Assembly: GCA_964472315.1 (NCBI GenBank)
Contig: CAYYJS010000012.1
Span: forward strand, 13,027-77,026
Reading direction: 5' to 3'
Origin: CAYYJS01 sp964472315
Lineage (GTDB): Bacteria; Verrucomicrobiota; Kiritimatiellia; UBA8416
Length of the DNA stretch: 64,000 nt
Positions 7,989 through 16,774 of this stretch are shown here, piece after piece. The translations under genes and the position numbers were made by a program. Position 1 is the first letter of the stretch. Each line of letters starts with the position of its first letter. Below the pieces are notes generated by a model. It had not been told where the DNA came from. It saw only the letters and a program-made list of their open reading frames with translations, and searched no databases.

Positions 7989-10900
7989 ATGGGCCTCGTC
8001 TTCGACATTCAGCGTTTCTCGTTGCACGACGGTCCGGGCATCCGGACCACCGTGTTCCTCAAGGGCTGCCCGCTCGACTGCTTCTGGTGCCAGAACCCGG
8101 AAGGGCTCAGTCCGAAGCCGGAACTGATGTTCACGGACGCCTTCTGCACGCGGTGCGGAGCGTGCGTGAAGGCATGCCCCGTCGGCGCGCACCGCCTCGA
8201 GGGCGGCGTCCACGCGATCGACCGCGCCTTGTGCACGATGTGCGGCAAGTGCGTGGAGGCGTGCCTGCCGCGGGCGCTGTCGATCGTCGGCCGGGAGTTG
8301 TCGGTGGAAGAGGTCGTGGCGGCGGCGATCGAGGACAAGGTCTACTACGACGCGTCGGGCGGCGGGGTGACGCTTTCCGGCGGCGAGCCGCTGGCGCAAC
8401 CGGCGTTCTCGGAAGCGCTGCTGGCGGCCTGCCGGAAGGAGGGACTGCATACGGCGCTGGACACCAGCCTGCTCGGCGATGCCGCCGCGCTGGATGCGTT
8501 GCTGCGGCATACCGATCTGGTGCTGGCCGACCTCAAGCATCTCGACCCGGCCGCGCATGTCCGGGGAACCGGAAAGCCCAACGCGCGGATACTCGACAAT
8601 CTGCGGCGTGTGTCGGCGTGCGGAAAACCGTTCGTGGTCAGGATTCCGGTGGTGCCGGGCTTCAATGACACCACGGATGCGATGCAGGCCATCGCGGAAA
8701 CGCTGGCGGGACTTCAGGGCCTGGTGCGCGTGGATATCCTGCCTTTTCACCGGCTCGGGGAATCGAAGGCCGCCGGGTTGGGGAAGCCGCGCGCGACGCG
8801 GGACCTGGCGACGCCGGACAGGGTGCGGATGACGGAACTGCGGGCCGTCCTGGTCAGGAAGGGGATTCCCGTGTCCGAAGGTGTTGTCGCGAGATCCGTC
8901 GACAGCGCTCGCGACAAAGAGGAGGGGGGTGGCTACTCCGCGCGTCTTGCGGCGATCCGCGCGACCAAACTCCGCCACACCGAGATCAAGAGGAAACGGG
9001 GGGCGCGCGATACGGACGACTGGGGCGATATCCCGCTCGACGGCCGCGCGTTCGAGTTCCGTCCCGAGACGGACCACCCCAAGGGTTACCTGCTCGGGCC
9101 GCGCGATTGCGGCCGCAATTTCCGGCGCTTCCTCGATGCGGTGCCGACCTACGTGGATCCGGCGAGTTCGCTGCTGGGAGGGTATTTCACGACGTTCGGC
9201 GGGTACGTGACGGGCTGGGACCCCGACACCTACTGGAGCGAGCTGGCCCCCGCGTTCAAGCGCTACGGCATCGTCCACGGCATCGACAACAACCAGCACT
9301 TTCTTTCCGACGTGCGCGTGGGCCTGGACCTCGGGTTCGGAGGCCTCCTCGCACGCATCGACAAGTACCGGCGGGTCAACACCGGCGACGACGCGCAGGC
9401 CTTCTATGACGGACTGACGGAGTTCGTGAAGGGTATCCAGGCCTGGATCGGACGCCACGCGGCCGATGCGCGTTGCATGGCGGCGGCGGAGGCCGACGCG
9501 GATATCCGGGCAAATCTGACGGCCATGGCCGCGGCCAACGAACGGCTGATCGACATGCCTCCGCGGACGTTCGTCGAGGCCTGCCAGTGGCTGGCCTGGT
9601 ATCAGATGGCCAAGCGCATGTATATCGGCGGCGGCTCGCTGGGCCAGCTCGACAAGATTCTCCTGCCCTACTTCGAGCGGGATGTCGCCGCGGGCGCGCT
9701 CGACGAGGAAGCGGCGATCTTCCACTTGGCCTGTTTCCTGGTGAAGGACTCGCACTATATCCAGCTCGGCGGCATGGACGAGGACGGTAACGACGAAACG
9801 AACCGGCTGTCGTTTCTGTTCCTGGAGGCGTCGCACCGCCTCCGCGTTCCGGCCAACCTGGCCGTGGCGGTCCATGCGAAGTCGGATCCCGAGCTCGTCC
9901 GCCGGGGGGTCGAACTGCTGTTCGTGGACAAGATGGGCACGCCGCGGTTCGCGGGCTTGGACGCGATGGTGGCCGGCATGGTCCGGCACGGTTTCCCGCT
10001 GCGGGCGGCGCGCCGCCGCGTGCAGTGCGGCTGCCACTGGTACTGCATTCCCGGCGAGGAATACTGCTTCAACGACGTCATCAAGATCAATTTCGCCAAG
10101 GTGCTCGATGCGGCGATGGACGAGATGATGGCGGGAGGGGAAAGGTTTCAGGTTTCGGGTTTCATGTTTCAGGATGGCGAGAAACCGGCGCCCGGCCTCG
10201 ATCTTCTGTGGGATCTCTTCGAGTGCCACCTGCGCCGGGCGGTGGAGGCGACGGCGAGGGGCATTGACTTCCACGTTGAGCACCAGCATCGCTACTACCC
10301 CGAGCTGGCGCTGTCGTTGTTGTGCCACGGGCCGATCGAGAAGGGCATCGACGCGTCGCACGGCGGGGTGGAATTCGTGAACGTCGGCGTGGACGGTTCC
10401 GCGCTGGCGACGGTGGCCGATTCCTTCGCCGCGATCGAGCAGCGGGTGGAGCGGGAGCGTTCGGTCTCGTGGTCCGAGCTTTCCTGCGCGCTGAACCAGA
10501 AATGGTGGCGCTGCGGGCGGACGCGGTTGCTGCTGCAGTCCGTTCCGGGCTATGGCCGCGGCGGCACACGGGGCGACTGGTGGGCCGAGCGGGTGTCGCG
10601 GCTATTCTCGGACCTCGTGGTCGAACGGCTCACTCCGGCCGGTCACCGGATGACGCCGGGGCTGTTTTCCTGGGCCAGCACGATCCCGATGGGCCGCGAT
10701 ACCGGCGCGACGCCGGACGGCCGCGGCCACGGCGAGCCGATCTCGTTCGGCGCGAATCCGAACCCGGGGCGGCTGCGCGGCACGCTCGTACCGACCGCCA
10801 TGTCCACGGCGATCGCGCGTGTGCATCCGCCTTACGGCAACACGGCGCCCTTTCAGTTCGACGTGGACCCGGGGCTGGTTTCCGACGAAGATGGCGTGGC

Positions 10901-11126
10901 TACCTTCACGGCGCTGATCAAGACCCATTTCGCCTTGGGCGGTACCTTGATCAACGCCAACGTGCTCGATCGCGAAAAAGTGCTCGATGCCTGCCGAAAC
11001 CCGGCGAGGTATCCCGACCTGGTCGTGCGCGTGACCGGATTCTCCGCCTATTTCGCCAGTCTGTCGGACGACTTCCGGCGGCTGGTCTACGAGCGGGTCG
11101 TGGGGAGGGTGGAGGGGAGAGGGTGA
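7989..11126 (+). CDS. Glycyl radical enzyme activase fused to glycyl radical enzyme
   Basis: One 1045-residue frame joins two proteins normally made separately. Residues 1-298 are a radical SAM activase: FLKGCPLDCFWC gives Cys27, Cys31 and Cys34 for the SAM cluster, and two ferredoxin-type sites (Cys53, 56, 59, 63 and Cys82, 85, 88, 92) follow, as in class II activating enzymes. Residues about 315-1045 are a pyruvate formate-lyase-like glycyl radical enzyme, with a catalytic-loop sequence VQCGCHWYCIPG (Cys680, Cys682) and the radical loop RVTGFSAYF (Gly1017). The linker has no stop and no good internal start in frame. The ATG at 7989 begins the typical activase sequence; upstream in-frame residues are out-of-frame translation of the previous gene. 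The substrate is unknown; activity requires anaerobic conditions. Confidence 0.88.
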   Translation: MGLVFDIQRFSLHDGPGIRTTVFLKGCPLDCFWCQNPEGLSPKPELMFTDAFCTRCGACVKACPVGAHRLEGGVHAIDRALCTMCGKCVEACLPRALSIVGRELSVEEVVAAAIEDKVYYDASGGGVTLSGGEPLAQPAFSEALLAACRKEGLHTALDTSLLGDAAALDALLRHTDLVLADLKHLDPAAHVRGTGKPNARILDNLRRVSACGKPFVVRIPVVPGFNDTTDAMQAIAETLAGLQGLVRVDILPFHRLGESKAAGLGKPRATRDLATPDRVRMTELRAVLVRKGIPVSEGVVARSVDSARDKEEGGGYSARLAAIRATKLRHTEIKRKRGARDTDDWGDIPLDGRAFEFRPETDHPKGYLLGPRDCGRNFRRFLDAVPTYVDPASSLLGGYFTTFGGYVTGWDPDTYWSELAPAFKRYGIVHGIDNNQHFLSDVRVGLDLGFGGLLARIDKYRRVNTGDDAQAFYDGLTEFVKGIQAWIGRHAADARCMAAAEADADIRANLTAMAAANERLIDMPPRTFVEACQWLAWYQMAKRMYIGGGSLGQLDKILLPYFERDVAAGALDEEAAIFHLACFLVKDSHYIQLGGMDEDGNDETNRLSFLFLEASHRLRVPANLAVAVHAKSDPELVRRGVELLFVDKMGTPRFAGLDAMVAGMVRHGFPLRAARRRVQCGCHWYCIPGEEYCFNDVIKINFAKVLDAAMDEMMAGGERFQVSGFMFQDGEKPAPGLDLLWDLFECHLRRAVEATARGIDFHVEHQHRYYPELALSLLCHGPIEKGIDASHGGVEFVNVGVDGSALATVADSFAAIEQRVERERSVSWSELSCALNQKWWRCGRTRLLLQSVPGYGRGGTRGDWWAERVSRLFSDLVVERLTPAGHRMTPGLFSWASTIPMGRDTGATPDGRGHGEPISFGANPNPGRLRGTLVPTAMSTAIARVHPPYGNTAPFQFDVDPGLVSDEDGVATFTALIKTHFALGGTLINANVLDREKVLDACRNPARYPDLVVRVTGFSAYFASLSDDFRRLVYERVVGRVEGRG
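10144..10171 (+). repeat. Heptanucleotide repeat inside the glycyl radical enzyme gene
   Basis: Four in-register heptamers, GGTTTCA, GGTTTCG, GGTTTCA and TGTTTCA, encode the residues RFQVSGFMFQ between helix-like segments of the glycyl radical domain. The complement, TGAAACC, is the motif that ends the intergenic array at 41777-41797. This looks like insertion of the genome's heptad repeat into coding sequence without breaking the frame. Confidence 0.7.
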
Positions 11127-11155
11127 CGGGTGTCGGGTGACGGGTGTCGGGTGAC
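11100..11155 (+). repeat. Heptanucleotide array overlapping the glycyl radical enzyme stop codon
   Basis: Eight heptamers in register: GTGGGGA, GGGTGGA, GGGGAGA, then GGGTGAC and GGGTGTC alternating to 11155. The TGA stop of the fused enzyme (11124-11126) lies inside the first GGGTGAC unit, so the repeat supplies the stop codon. Confidence 0.75.
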
Positions 11156-11184
11156 GGGAACGGTCGTTGAGAGGATACATGACG

Positions 11185-12975
11185 ATGCAACAGCACAAGA
11201 GAAGCCGCGGATTTCGGGTCTGCGCACTGGTCGCCGCCTTCTGCATGACCGTTGCGGTCAACGCGGCGCGCTCCGCCGGGACCGGCGATGGCGTGCCGTG
11301 GGGCGAATTGCGGGCGGCGGAGCTGCGATTGCGCGAACTGCGGCAGGAAGCGGCACTCGTTCGTGAAGCGATCCGCGTACTGGGCGATCATGGCGACTGG
11401 CGCGGCAACACGGCGGTGAAGGCGGCGCAAGACCGTATCGCGGCGGCGGAGGCCGCATACGCGAAGCTCCGCGACGAACCTGCGCTGGCCGAGATCGCCC
11501 GCCTGCGTGACGAGGCCGAACTCGCCTGTCGCGAGACGATCGAGAAAAACGTCATCGGCGACGAACCCGCCTATGCGGCCCTGGTCGCGTCCCTCGATCG
11601 GGCGCGGAAGGACCGCGATGCGCTGGAAGCGCGCGGGAAGCTCTCTCTCGACGAGGCGCGGAAGCTGGCCGGGCTGCGGCTGGAGACCGCGCGCCTGGAA
11701 AACATCCGCGCCGCGCAGGTCAAGGCGCTCTGGACGCACGATGGCGGCAAGGAAGCGGCCGCGGTATGCGCCGAAGGGCGCGCGAAGTGGAACGAGGCGC
11801 ACGCCAAGGGCACGCCCGCGGGCGGCGCCAAAGGCGCCCTGGACGAGGCGCGGAAGGCCCTGCTGGAGATCCGGGAGACCGCGCTCGCGGACGTCGAGCC
11901 GGGCAGTGAACTGTCGGCCGAACGCGAGCGGGTGACAGCCGAAGAGAGCGCGGCAAAGGCCCGTCTCGACGCGCTGTACCGCGCCCACGGCGGTGACAAG
12001 AGCGCGTGGAAACAGGTGGAAGCCGTGTTCGACCTTCCCGCCGGCGAGGATGGCAAATCGGCGGGCGCCGTGACCGCGCGGCTATGGTTCCTGCCGAAGA
12101 CGCGTTTCCTTCGCGGGCTGATCGTACGGCCATTGGACCATCCGTTGTTGCTCCTGGCCGCCGCGGACGGCGACCTGGGCTTTGTCGATATTCAAGTGCC
12201 GCGCGGTGTCGATATCCGGGCGGGGACGCCGTCGTGTTTCGACGTCGCCCTGGCGAAGGTTGCCGAGGCTTCCGGGCATCCCGAAGTGGCCCATCTGCCG
12301 TTTCTGACGAAAGCCACCTCGGCCGGCGTCCTCGGCGCGCGCAACCTGGCCTTCTGGAAGCCGGAGCGGTGCATCGGGGTCGTGCATCACGCGGGCGGCA
12401 ACCTGCATCACGAACGCGGATCGCCGGCGCAGTGGATGCCGCACGTGCCCTTCCTGGCCATCAACGGCGAGTTCGAGCGGTTCGGTCCCGAGGGCGGCGG
12501 TCATTCGAGCGGTGTGCACGGCATCCGGGGCGCCTATGGCAAGCAGACGCAGTGGGTCATGTGTCGCGAGCAACTGCTGCGCATGCGGCGGCGCGATCCG
12601 AACCATTTGATTTCGATGGTGGTGCAGCCGCGCGGCGACCACGCGCACTGGGACGATGAGATGTGGTGGATCACCGCCATGTTTGTACGCAAGGCCGCGC
12701 AGGCGAGGATTCCGGCCGCGGATGCTCCCGCCACGGAGGCGGTCCTGTGCGTGCCGCTCAAGCCGTCGGACGGGTGGCTCGGCGATGCGCGGTTGGATCA
12801 TCCGATCCACAAGCCCGCATCCTATGCCGACTATCCGGGTGACAAGATCGAGGCCTTCTGGCATCTTGACGGGGAAATGGCCTCGGCCGTGGCGGCCTAT
12901 CACGAAGGAGAGTTCTACCTTCCCGATCTGTCGGTCAAGAACCCGGTGGATCCGGCGTGGGGTGTGGTCAAGTAG
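11185..12975 (+). CDS. Secreted protein: coiled coil plus alpha/beta-hydrolase-like domain
   Basis: About 596 residues. A signal peptide (VCALVAAFCMTVAVNAARSA) is followed by about 220 residues of alanine- and glutamate-rich coiled coil, then a globular domain. From about residue 350 the domain is clearly related to the C-terminal part of the 25966 gene product; both contain the sequence FWKPER/YWKPER, a sequence of the type INGEFE/INGQYE, and RDPNHLISMV/RDPNHLMSLV. The nucleophile elbow GHSTGG of the relative is replaced by KATSAGV here (residues 376-382), so hydrolase activity is doubtful. Start codons ATG 11179 and 11185 are both possible; 11185 is better spaced from GAGAGG. Confidence 0.7.
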   Translation: MQQHKRSRGFRVCALVAAFCMTVAVNAARSAGTGDGVPWGELRAAELRLRELRQEAALVREAIRVLGDHGDWRGNTAVKAAQDRIAAAEAAYAKLRDEPALAEIARLRDEAELACRETIEKNVIGDEPAYAALVASLDRARKDRDALEARGKLSLDEARKLAGLRLETARLENIRAAQVKALWTHDGGKEAAAVCAEGRAKWNEAHAKGTPAGGAKGALDEARKALLEIRETALADVEPGSELSAERERVTAEESAAKARLDALYRAHGGDKSAWKQVEAVFDLPAGEDGKSAGAVTARLWFLPKTRFLRGLIVRPLDHPLLLLAAADGDLGFVDIQVPRGVDIRAGTPSCFDVALAKVAEASGHPEVAHLPFLTKATSAGVLGARNLAFWKPERCIGVVHHAGGNLHHERGSPAQWMPHVPFLAINGEFERFGPEGGGHSSGVHGIRGAYGKQTQWVMCREQLLRMRRRDPNHLISMVVQPRGDHAHWDDEMWWITAMFVRKAAQARIPAADAPATEAVLCVPLKPSDGWLGDARLDHPIHKPASYADYPGDKIEAFWHLDGEMASAVAAYHEGEFYLPDLSVKNPVDPAWGVVK

Positions 12976-13005
12976 AGGCAGTGTCAAGGAAGCGAGGATA
13001 GGCGA

Positions 13006-15093
13006 ATGACGGAAAACAGGCGAGCGGCCTCGTATCTGAAGTCGGGAATGGCGGTCGGGTTGGCGCTTGCGCTGCTGCGTGGAGCGGCGATCGCGGCGCC
13101 GCCGACGGACAATGCCGTGGCGGCCTTCTACGCGGGAGACGAGGGCTATCCCGCGTGGACCGACGGCATCCGCTGGTCGGATGCGATCGATATGGCGGCG
13201 TATGCAAAGGGTGCGACGGCCTTCGAGAAGTTCGAGAACGCGCGCGACGAACTGGCGGCGCGGGGCGGCGGGGTGCTGTACTACCCGGCGGGCACGTACG
13301 ACTTCGGCGACGGGCCGTTCGATGGGCCGAACGGACGCGGGCTGATGCTCAAGTCCGGGGTCGCGATCCGCGGTGCGGCGCCGGCGGGCCGCCCGGTCGC
13401 GGCGCGGGACGGCAAGCTCGACCTGGCCACGAAGTTCGTCTTCGGAACGAAGAAACGCGCCGGGCATGATGTGCCGCGCGACTGGAATCTGGTGGGCCTT
13501 GCGCCGGAGGCGGGCAAGGGTCCGGCCTCGGTGCGCAACGTGGGGATTGCCTGGGTTCATCTGATCGGCGGAACGGTGTACTTCGGCCCCGATCTCGTCT
13601 GGGGCGAGACGTGGGCATCCGCGAAGAGTTGGAAGAGCGCCTACGCCAAGGAGGCGTGGAAGACGCGCAAGCCCGACGGCACGCACCCCGGCGATCCGTT
13701 TCTCGGCGCGCCGGGCGGCGCGGAGGGCGCTTGCGTGCCGGGCGCGAGTGGGCGCCTCGTCTTCGGCTGCACGATCGAACGCGGCGCGCTGCTCAACGAC
13801 TACGACACCTGCGGACGCACCGAATCCAAGGGCGGGTTCGGCGAAGAGGGCTTTCACATGTCCAAGTTCGCCGCGCGCGTGGCGGTTTACGGCAGCCGCG
13901 TGTTCGTGGCCAACAACCTGCTCGCGAAGGCGGAGACGGGGAACTTCCTGTATGCCCAGTCGACCGTCGAAACCATTTCCCAGAAAGGCAACCAGTTCAA
14001 GATCGGCACGAATCGCGTCAGCACCATCATGTGGGACTACAACCGTACGATGGGGTTGGATATCAACAAGGACCTGCTGGGGCTGGTTAGGGGCAAGACG
14101 ATCGAGACACGAAAGGGCGGCTACTTCGAGGAAGGCGTCGTGGTGCGCGACAACTGGGTCTTCAACCATGGTCACAAGGGCTACAACATATCCGGCAAAT
14201 GGTGCACGATCCGCGATAATCGCAACGAGCGCATGTTCCTGAAGGGCGGCGCGCCCGTGCTCGGAGTCGAGGCGGGTTGGCGCTTGACGCTGGACGGCTA
14301 CACGGAGACCTCGGCGGGCGGCGGCGGCATGATCTCGGACAATCTGGCGCGGGCCTTCGACGTGGCCGGCGAGGGGTTGTGGATTCAGGGCAACACCTGG
14401 AACAATACCGGATCGAATCCCGGCAACGACGGCGAGGGCATCTGCTGCCAGGAGCACGGGGGCACGGATATCGCCTCCTGGGCGGTCACGCACAACCGGC
14501 GCGACCGTGACAGCATCGGCGGCGAGGGATGGATCGGCGGCTGGGCCGTGCGCTGCCGCGGATTGCTGGTGGCGTGGAACGAGACCGCCGGTTTCGCCGG
14601 CGCGTTCGGGCCCGGGCCGGACTCCGGCAACATCGCCGTGGTGGCGAACCGCTCGGCCCGCGTGCATCCGGACCCCGCCGAGATCGCCGCGAAGGGTTTG
14701 CAGAACGTCCTTCTCGTACAGGAAGGGCAACCGCTCGCGCCGCGGATCGCGAGCGTCGAGCCGTACGAAGGCGATGCGGTTCGCGTCGTCTGGCAGGACC
14801 GTTCCGGCTTCCTGGGCCCCGACGGCGGAGGGCGCCACCCGCTGGGGAACAACGCGGCGACGGGCGAAGTCGGCTTCCGTGTCGACCGGCGCATCGAGAA
14901 CGGCCCCTGGCACACGGTCGCCTATCGCCCGCCGCAGATGCGGACGGACGACCTTAACCCGCCTGAATGGATTGACTTCCTGGCGCCGCGCGGGAAGAAG
15001 CTGACGTACCGCGTGGCGGCGATCAGCGCCGACGATGGCGATGCCGGCGGCAGCGCCGTCTGCGATCCGATCGTCCTATCGGCAAAGGAGTGA
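13006..15093 (+). CDS. Secreted right-handed beta-helix protein
   Basis: A 695-residue secreted protein with signal peptide SGMAVGLALALLRGAAIA. The central region has recurring short strands and Asn/Gly-rich turns (for example VVVRDNWVFNHGHKGYNISG and CTIRDN), typical of pectate-lyase-like right-handed beta-helices. An early motif, ARGGGVLYYPAGTYDF, is usual at the start of such folds. The last 120 residues look like a fibronectin type III-type module. It is probably a polysaccharide-binding or cleaving protein; no lyase catalytic residues could be assigned. The gene lies 30 bases after the previous stop with a GCGAGGATAGG ribosome region. Confidence 0.75.
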   Translation: MTENRRAASYLKSGMAVGLALALLRGAAIAAPPTDNAVAAFYAGDEGYPAWTDGIRWSDAIDMAAYAKGATAFEKFENARDELAARGGGVLYYPAGTYDFGDGPFDGPNGRGLMLKSGVAIRGAAPAGRPVAARDGKLDLATKFVFGTKKRAGHDVPRDWNLVGLAPEAGKGPASVRNVGIAWVHLIGGTVYFGPDLVWGETWASAKSWKSAYAKEAWKTRKPDGTHPGDPFLGAPGGAEGACVPGASGRLVFGCTIERGALLNDYDTCGRTESKGGFGEEGFHMSKFAARVAVYGSRVFVANNLLAKAETGNFLYAQSTVETISQKGNQFKIGTNRVSTIMWDYNRTMGLDINKDLLGLVRGKTIETRKGGYFEEGVVVRDNWVFNHGHKGYNISGKWCTIRDNRNERMFLKGGAPVLGVEAGWRLTLDGYTETSAGGGGMISDNLARAFDVAGEGLWIQGNTWNNTGSNPGNDGEGICCQEHGGTDIASWAVTHNRRDRDSIGGEGWIGGWAVRCRGLLVAWNETAGFAGAFGPGPDSGNIAVVANRSARVHPDPAEIAAKGLQNVLLVQEGQPLAPRIASVEPYEGDAVRVVWQDRSGFLGPDGGGRHPLGNNAATGEVGFRVDRRIENGPWHTVAYRPPQMRTDDLNPPEWIDFLAPRGKKLTYRVAAISADDGDAGGSAVCDPIVLSAKE

Positions 15094-15103
15094 GAGTCGG
15101 AAT

Positions 15104-16774
15104 ATGGGCTCAACAGCCATGCGAATAGGGGGGGCGTTGCTGCCGGCGCTGGCGCTGGCGGCCGCGGTTGCCGGGGCGTCGGAGACCGAATGGCGCGCGA
15201 AGGTCGCGGCCGGATCGAAGCTGCGGGCGAGCGCGGCGTCGTACTTTGGCGGCGCCGGCGCGGAGAGCTTCGCGGGCGTGGTTGGCTGCCCTGGCGGCGG
15301 CGTGCTTGCCTACGGCAATTCCTGGGGACCGCCGTTTCCTCCGGCATCTGTCGCGCCGGCGGTGCTGGGGCCCGACATGCCGTGCAACCTGCCGGCATTC
15401 GAAGGCGGAACGCCGGGTGACGACTACCCGTACGATGTGCCGCCGTCCGCCTATCACGCCGGGAGAACGGGCTTTTTGGTGCGGTACGCGGCGGACCTCG
15501 GGCGCGTCGAGGCCGTGACGCGCTTCGGATGGGGCGTGGCGACGGTGGATGCGGCGCTGCGAACCTCCGACGGCGGACTGGTTACGGCGGGGATGGCGCG
15601 GGAGGGTTTCGCCGCGGTGGCGAAGCAGGCGTCCGGCGTGCGGCGCTTTCCGGCGGGGGACGGACCGGGCTACGGAACGGTCCACTACGGCGGCGTGCCG
15701 ATGCCGGGCGACGTGTACATCGGGCGCTGGCGGGATGGCCTGGACGGCTTCGTCTGGGTGTGGATACTCGAGAAGCACGTCGATCCGCCGCCGATGCTCT
15801 TCGAAGCGCCGGACGCCGGCGTCGTGTTCGATTGCCGCGGCGTGAAGCGCGCGAGCGCGGACGGGCGGTCGCTCGAAGCGGTGGCCGCGCCGGTCGCGGC
15901 GTCCCGGACGGAGGGGCGCTTTTTCGCGGGTGTCAACCCCCGGAGCGGCAGTCTGCTGTTTGCCGGATGGATGCTCTCGACCAGCGGGCAGAAGGAATGG
16001 CTCGGCCCGTTGCTGGAGGAGCGCGGAGCCGGCGGAACGACGGCGGCGCGTTACTACGACTGGCGCGCGTCGCTGGTGTGCCAGCCGGCGATCGATCTGG
16101 CCGGCGCCGCCGGCATCACCCATGCCGGCTTCCTGCCGGACGGCGGCATCCTGGTCGGCGCGCCGACCCGGCTTGGCCGATCCGTTCTGGAACGTAGCCC
16201 CGCGGACGTGACGGCGCCGGTCGCGGCGCGCGGCGTGTTCGCGGACGAACTCGTCGGCTTCGACAACCGGTCGCCGTGGAATGCCGCGACGCGGTGCACG
16301 CTCGCGCGGTTCGATTCCGCGAAGCCGGAGGATGGCATCTTCGCCTGCTGGGCCGGGGTATCGCGGGAAGGCCGTGACGCGCAGGCGGAGGAGTTGACGA
16401 TCGAAGGACTGTGCGCGCCGGATCGGGACCATGTGGCGCTGTGGGGCGGCAGCGGCGGGGCGCTGCTCGGCACGGTTGCGCCCGTTCCCGTGGGCACGAA
16501 CGCCCTGGCGATCGCGAACTGGAAACGAAAACCCGCGACCCCTTTTCTCACCGTGTTCTCGAGCGACTTCCGCGAGGTACGTTGGTCCGGGCTGCTCCCG
16601 CGTTTCCGAATCGGTGGCGTGACCCGGAGTTCGCGCGGCCTGGTTGCCGCCGGGACGTTCCGGCAGGAATGGCGTTTCGAGCCGTTCGCGCCCGTGACCG
16701 CGCCCGGCGCGCAGAAGACATTCGGCGGCGGATACTGCGACGGGCACATTCTGCTGCTGGAGGATGCGCAATGA
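15104..16774 (+). CDS. Secreted propeller-like protein (N-terminal half of a split pair)
   Basis: About 556 residues with a signal peptide (LLPALALAAAVAGASE). The sequence has propeller-like repeats and the unusual motif GNSWGPPFPP followed by VLGPDMPCNLP. The 17672 product carries a very similar motif (GNSWGPPFPD, then VLGGDLPWNLP) near its N-terminus, so the two are paralogues. The function is unknown. The ATG at 15104 is ten bases after the previous stop; the ribosome site is weak. The stop overlaps the next start (ATGA at 16771), showing the pair is translated together. Confidence 0.75.
   Translation: MGSTAMRIGGALLPALALAAAVAGASETEWRAKVAAGSKLRASAASYFGGAGAESFAGVVGCPGGGVLAYGNSWGPPFPPASVAPAVLGPDMPCNLPAFEGGTPGDDYPYDVPPSAYHAGRTGFLVRYAADLGRVEAVTRFGWGVATVDAALRTSDGGLVTAGMAREGFAAVAKQASGVRRFPAGDGPGYGTVHYGGVPMPGDVYIGRWRDGLDGFVWVWILEKHVDPPPMLFEAPDAGVVFDCRGVKRASADGRSLEAVAAPVAASRTEGRFFAGVNPRSGSLLFAGWMLSTSGQKEWLGPLLEERGAGGTTAARYYDWRASLVCQPAIDLAGAAGITHAGFLPDGGILVGAPTRLGRSVLERSPADVTAPVAARGVFADELVGFDNRSPWNAATRCTLARFDSAKPEDGIFACWAGVSREGRDAQAEELTIEGLCAPDRDHVALWGGSGGALLGTVAPVPVGTNALAIANWKRKPATPFLTVFSSDFREVRWSGLLPRFRIGGVTRSSRGLVAAGTFRQEWRFEPFAPVTAPGAQKTFGGGYCDGHILLLEDAQ

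Noticed and set aside
362..11126. Rhamnose to propanediol microcompartment pathway
   Set aside because: No shell protein, RhaA/B/D or propanediol genes are present, and the glycyl radical enzyme lacks the GCxE loop of B12-independent propanediol dehydratase.
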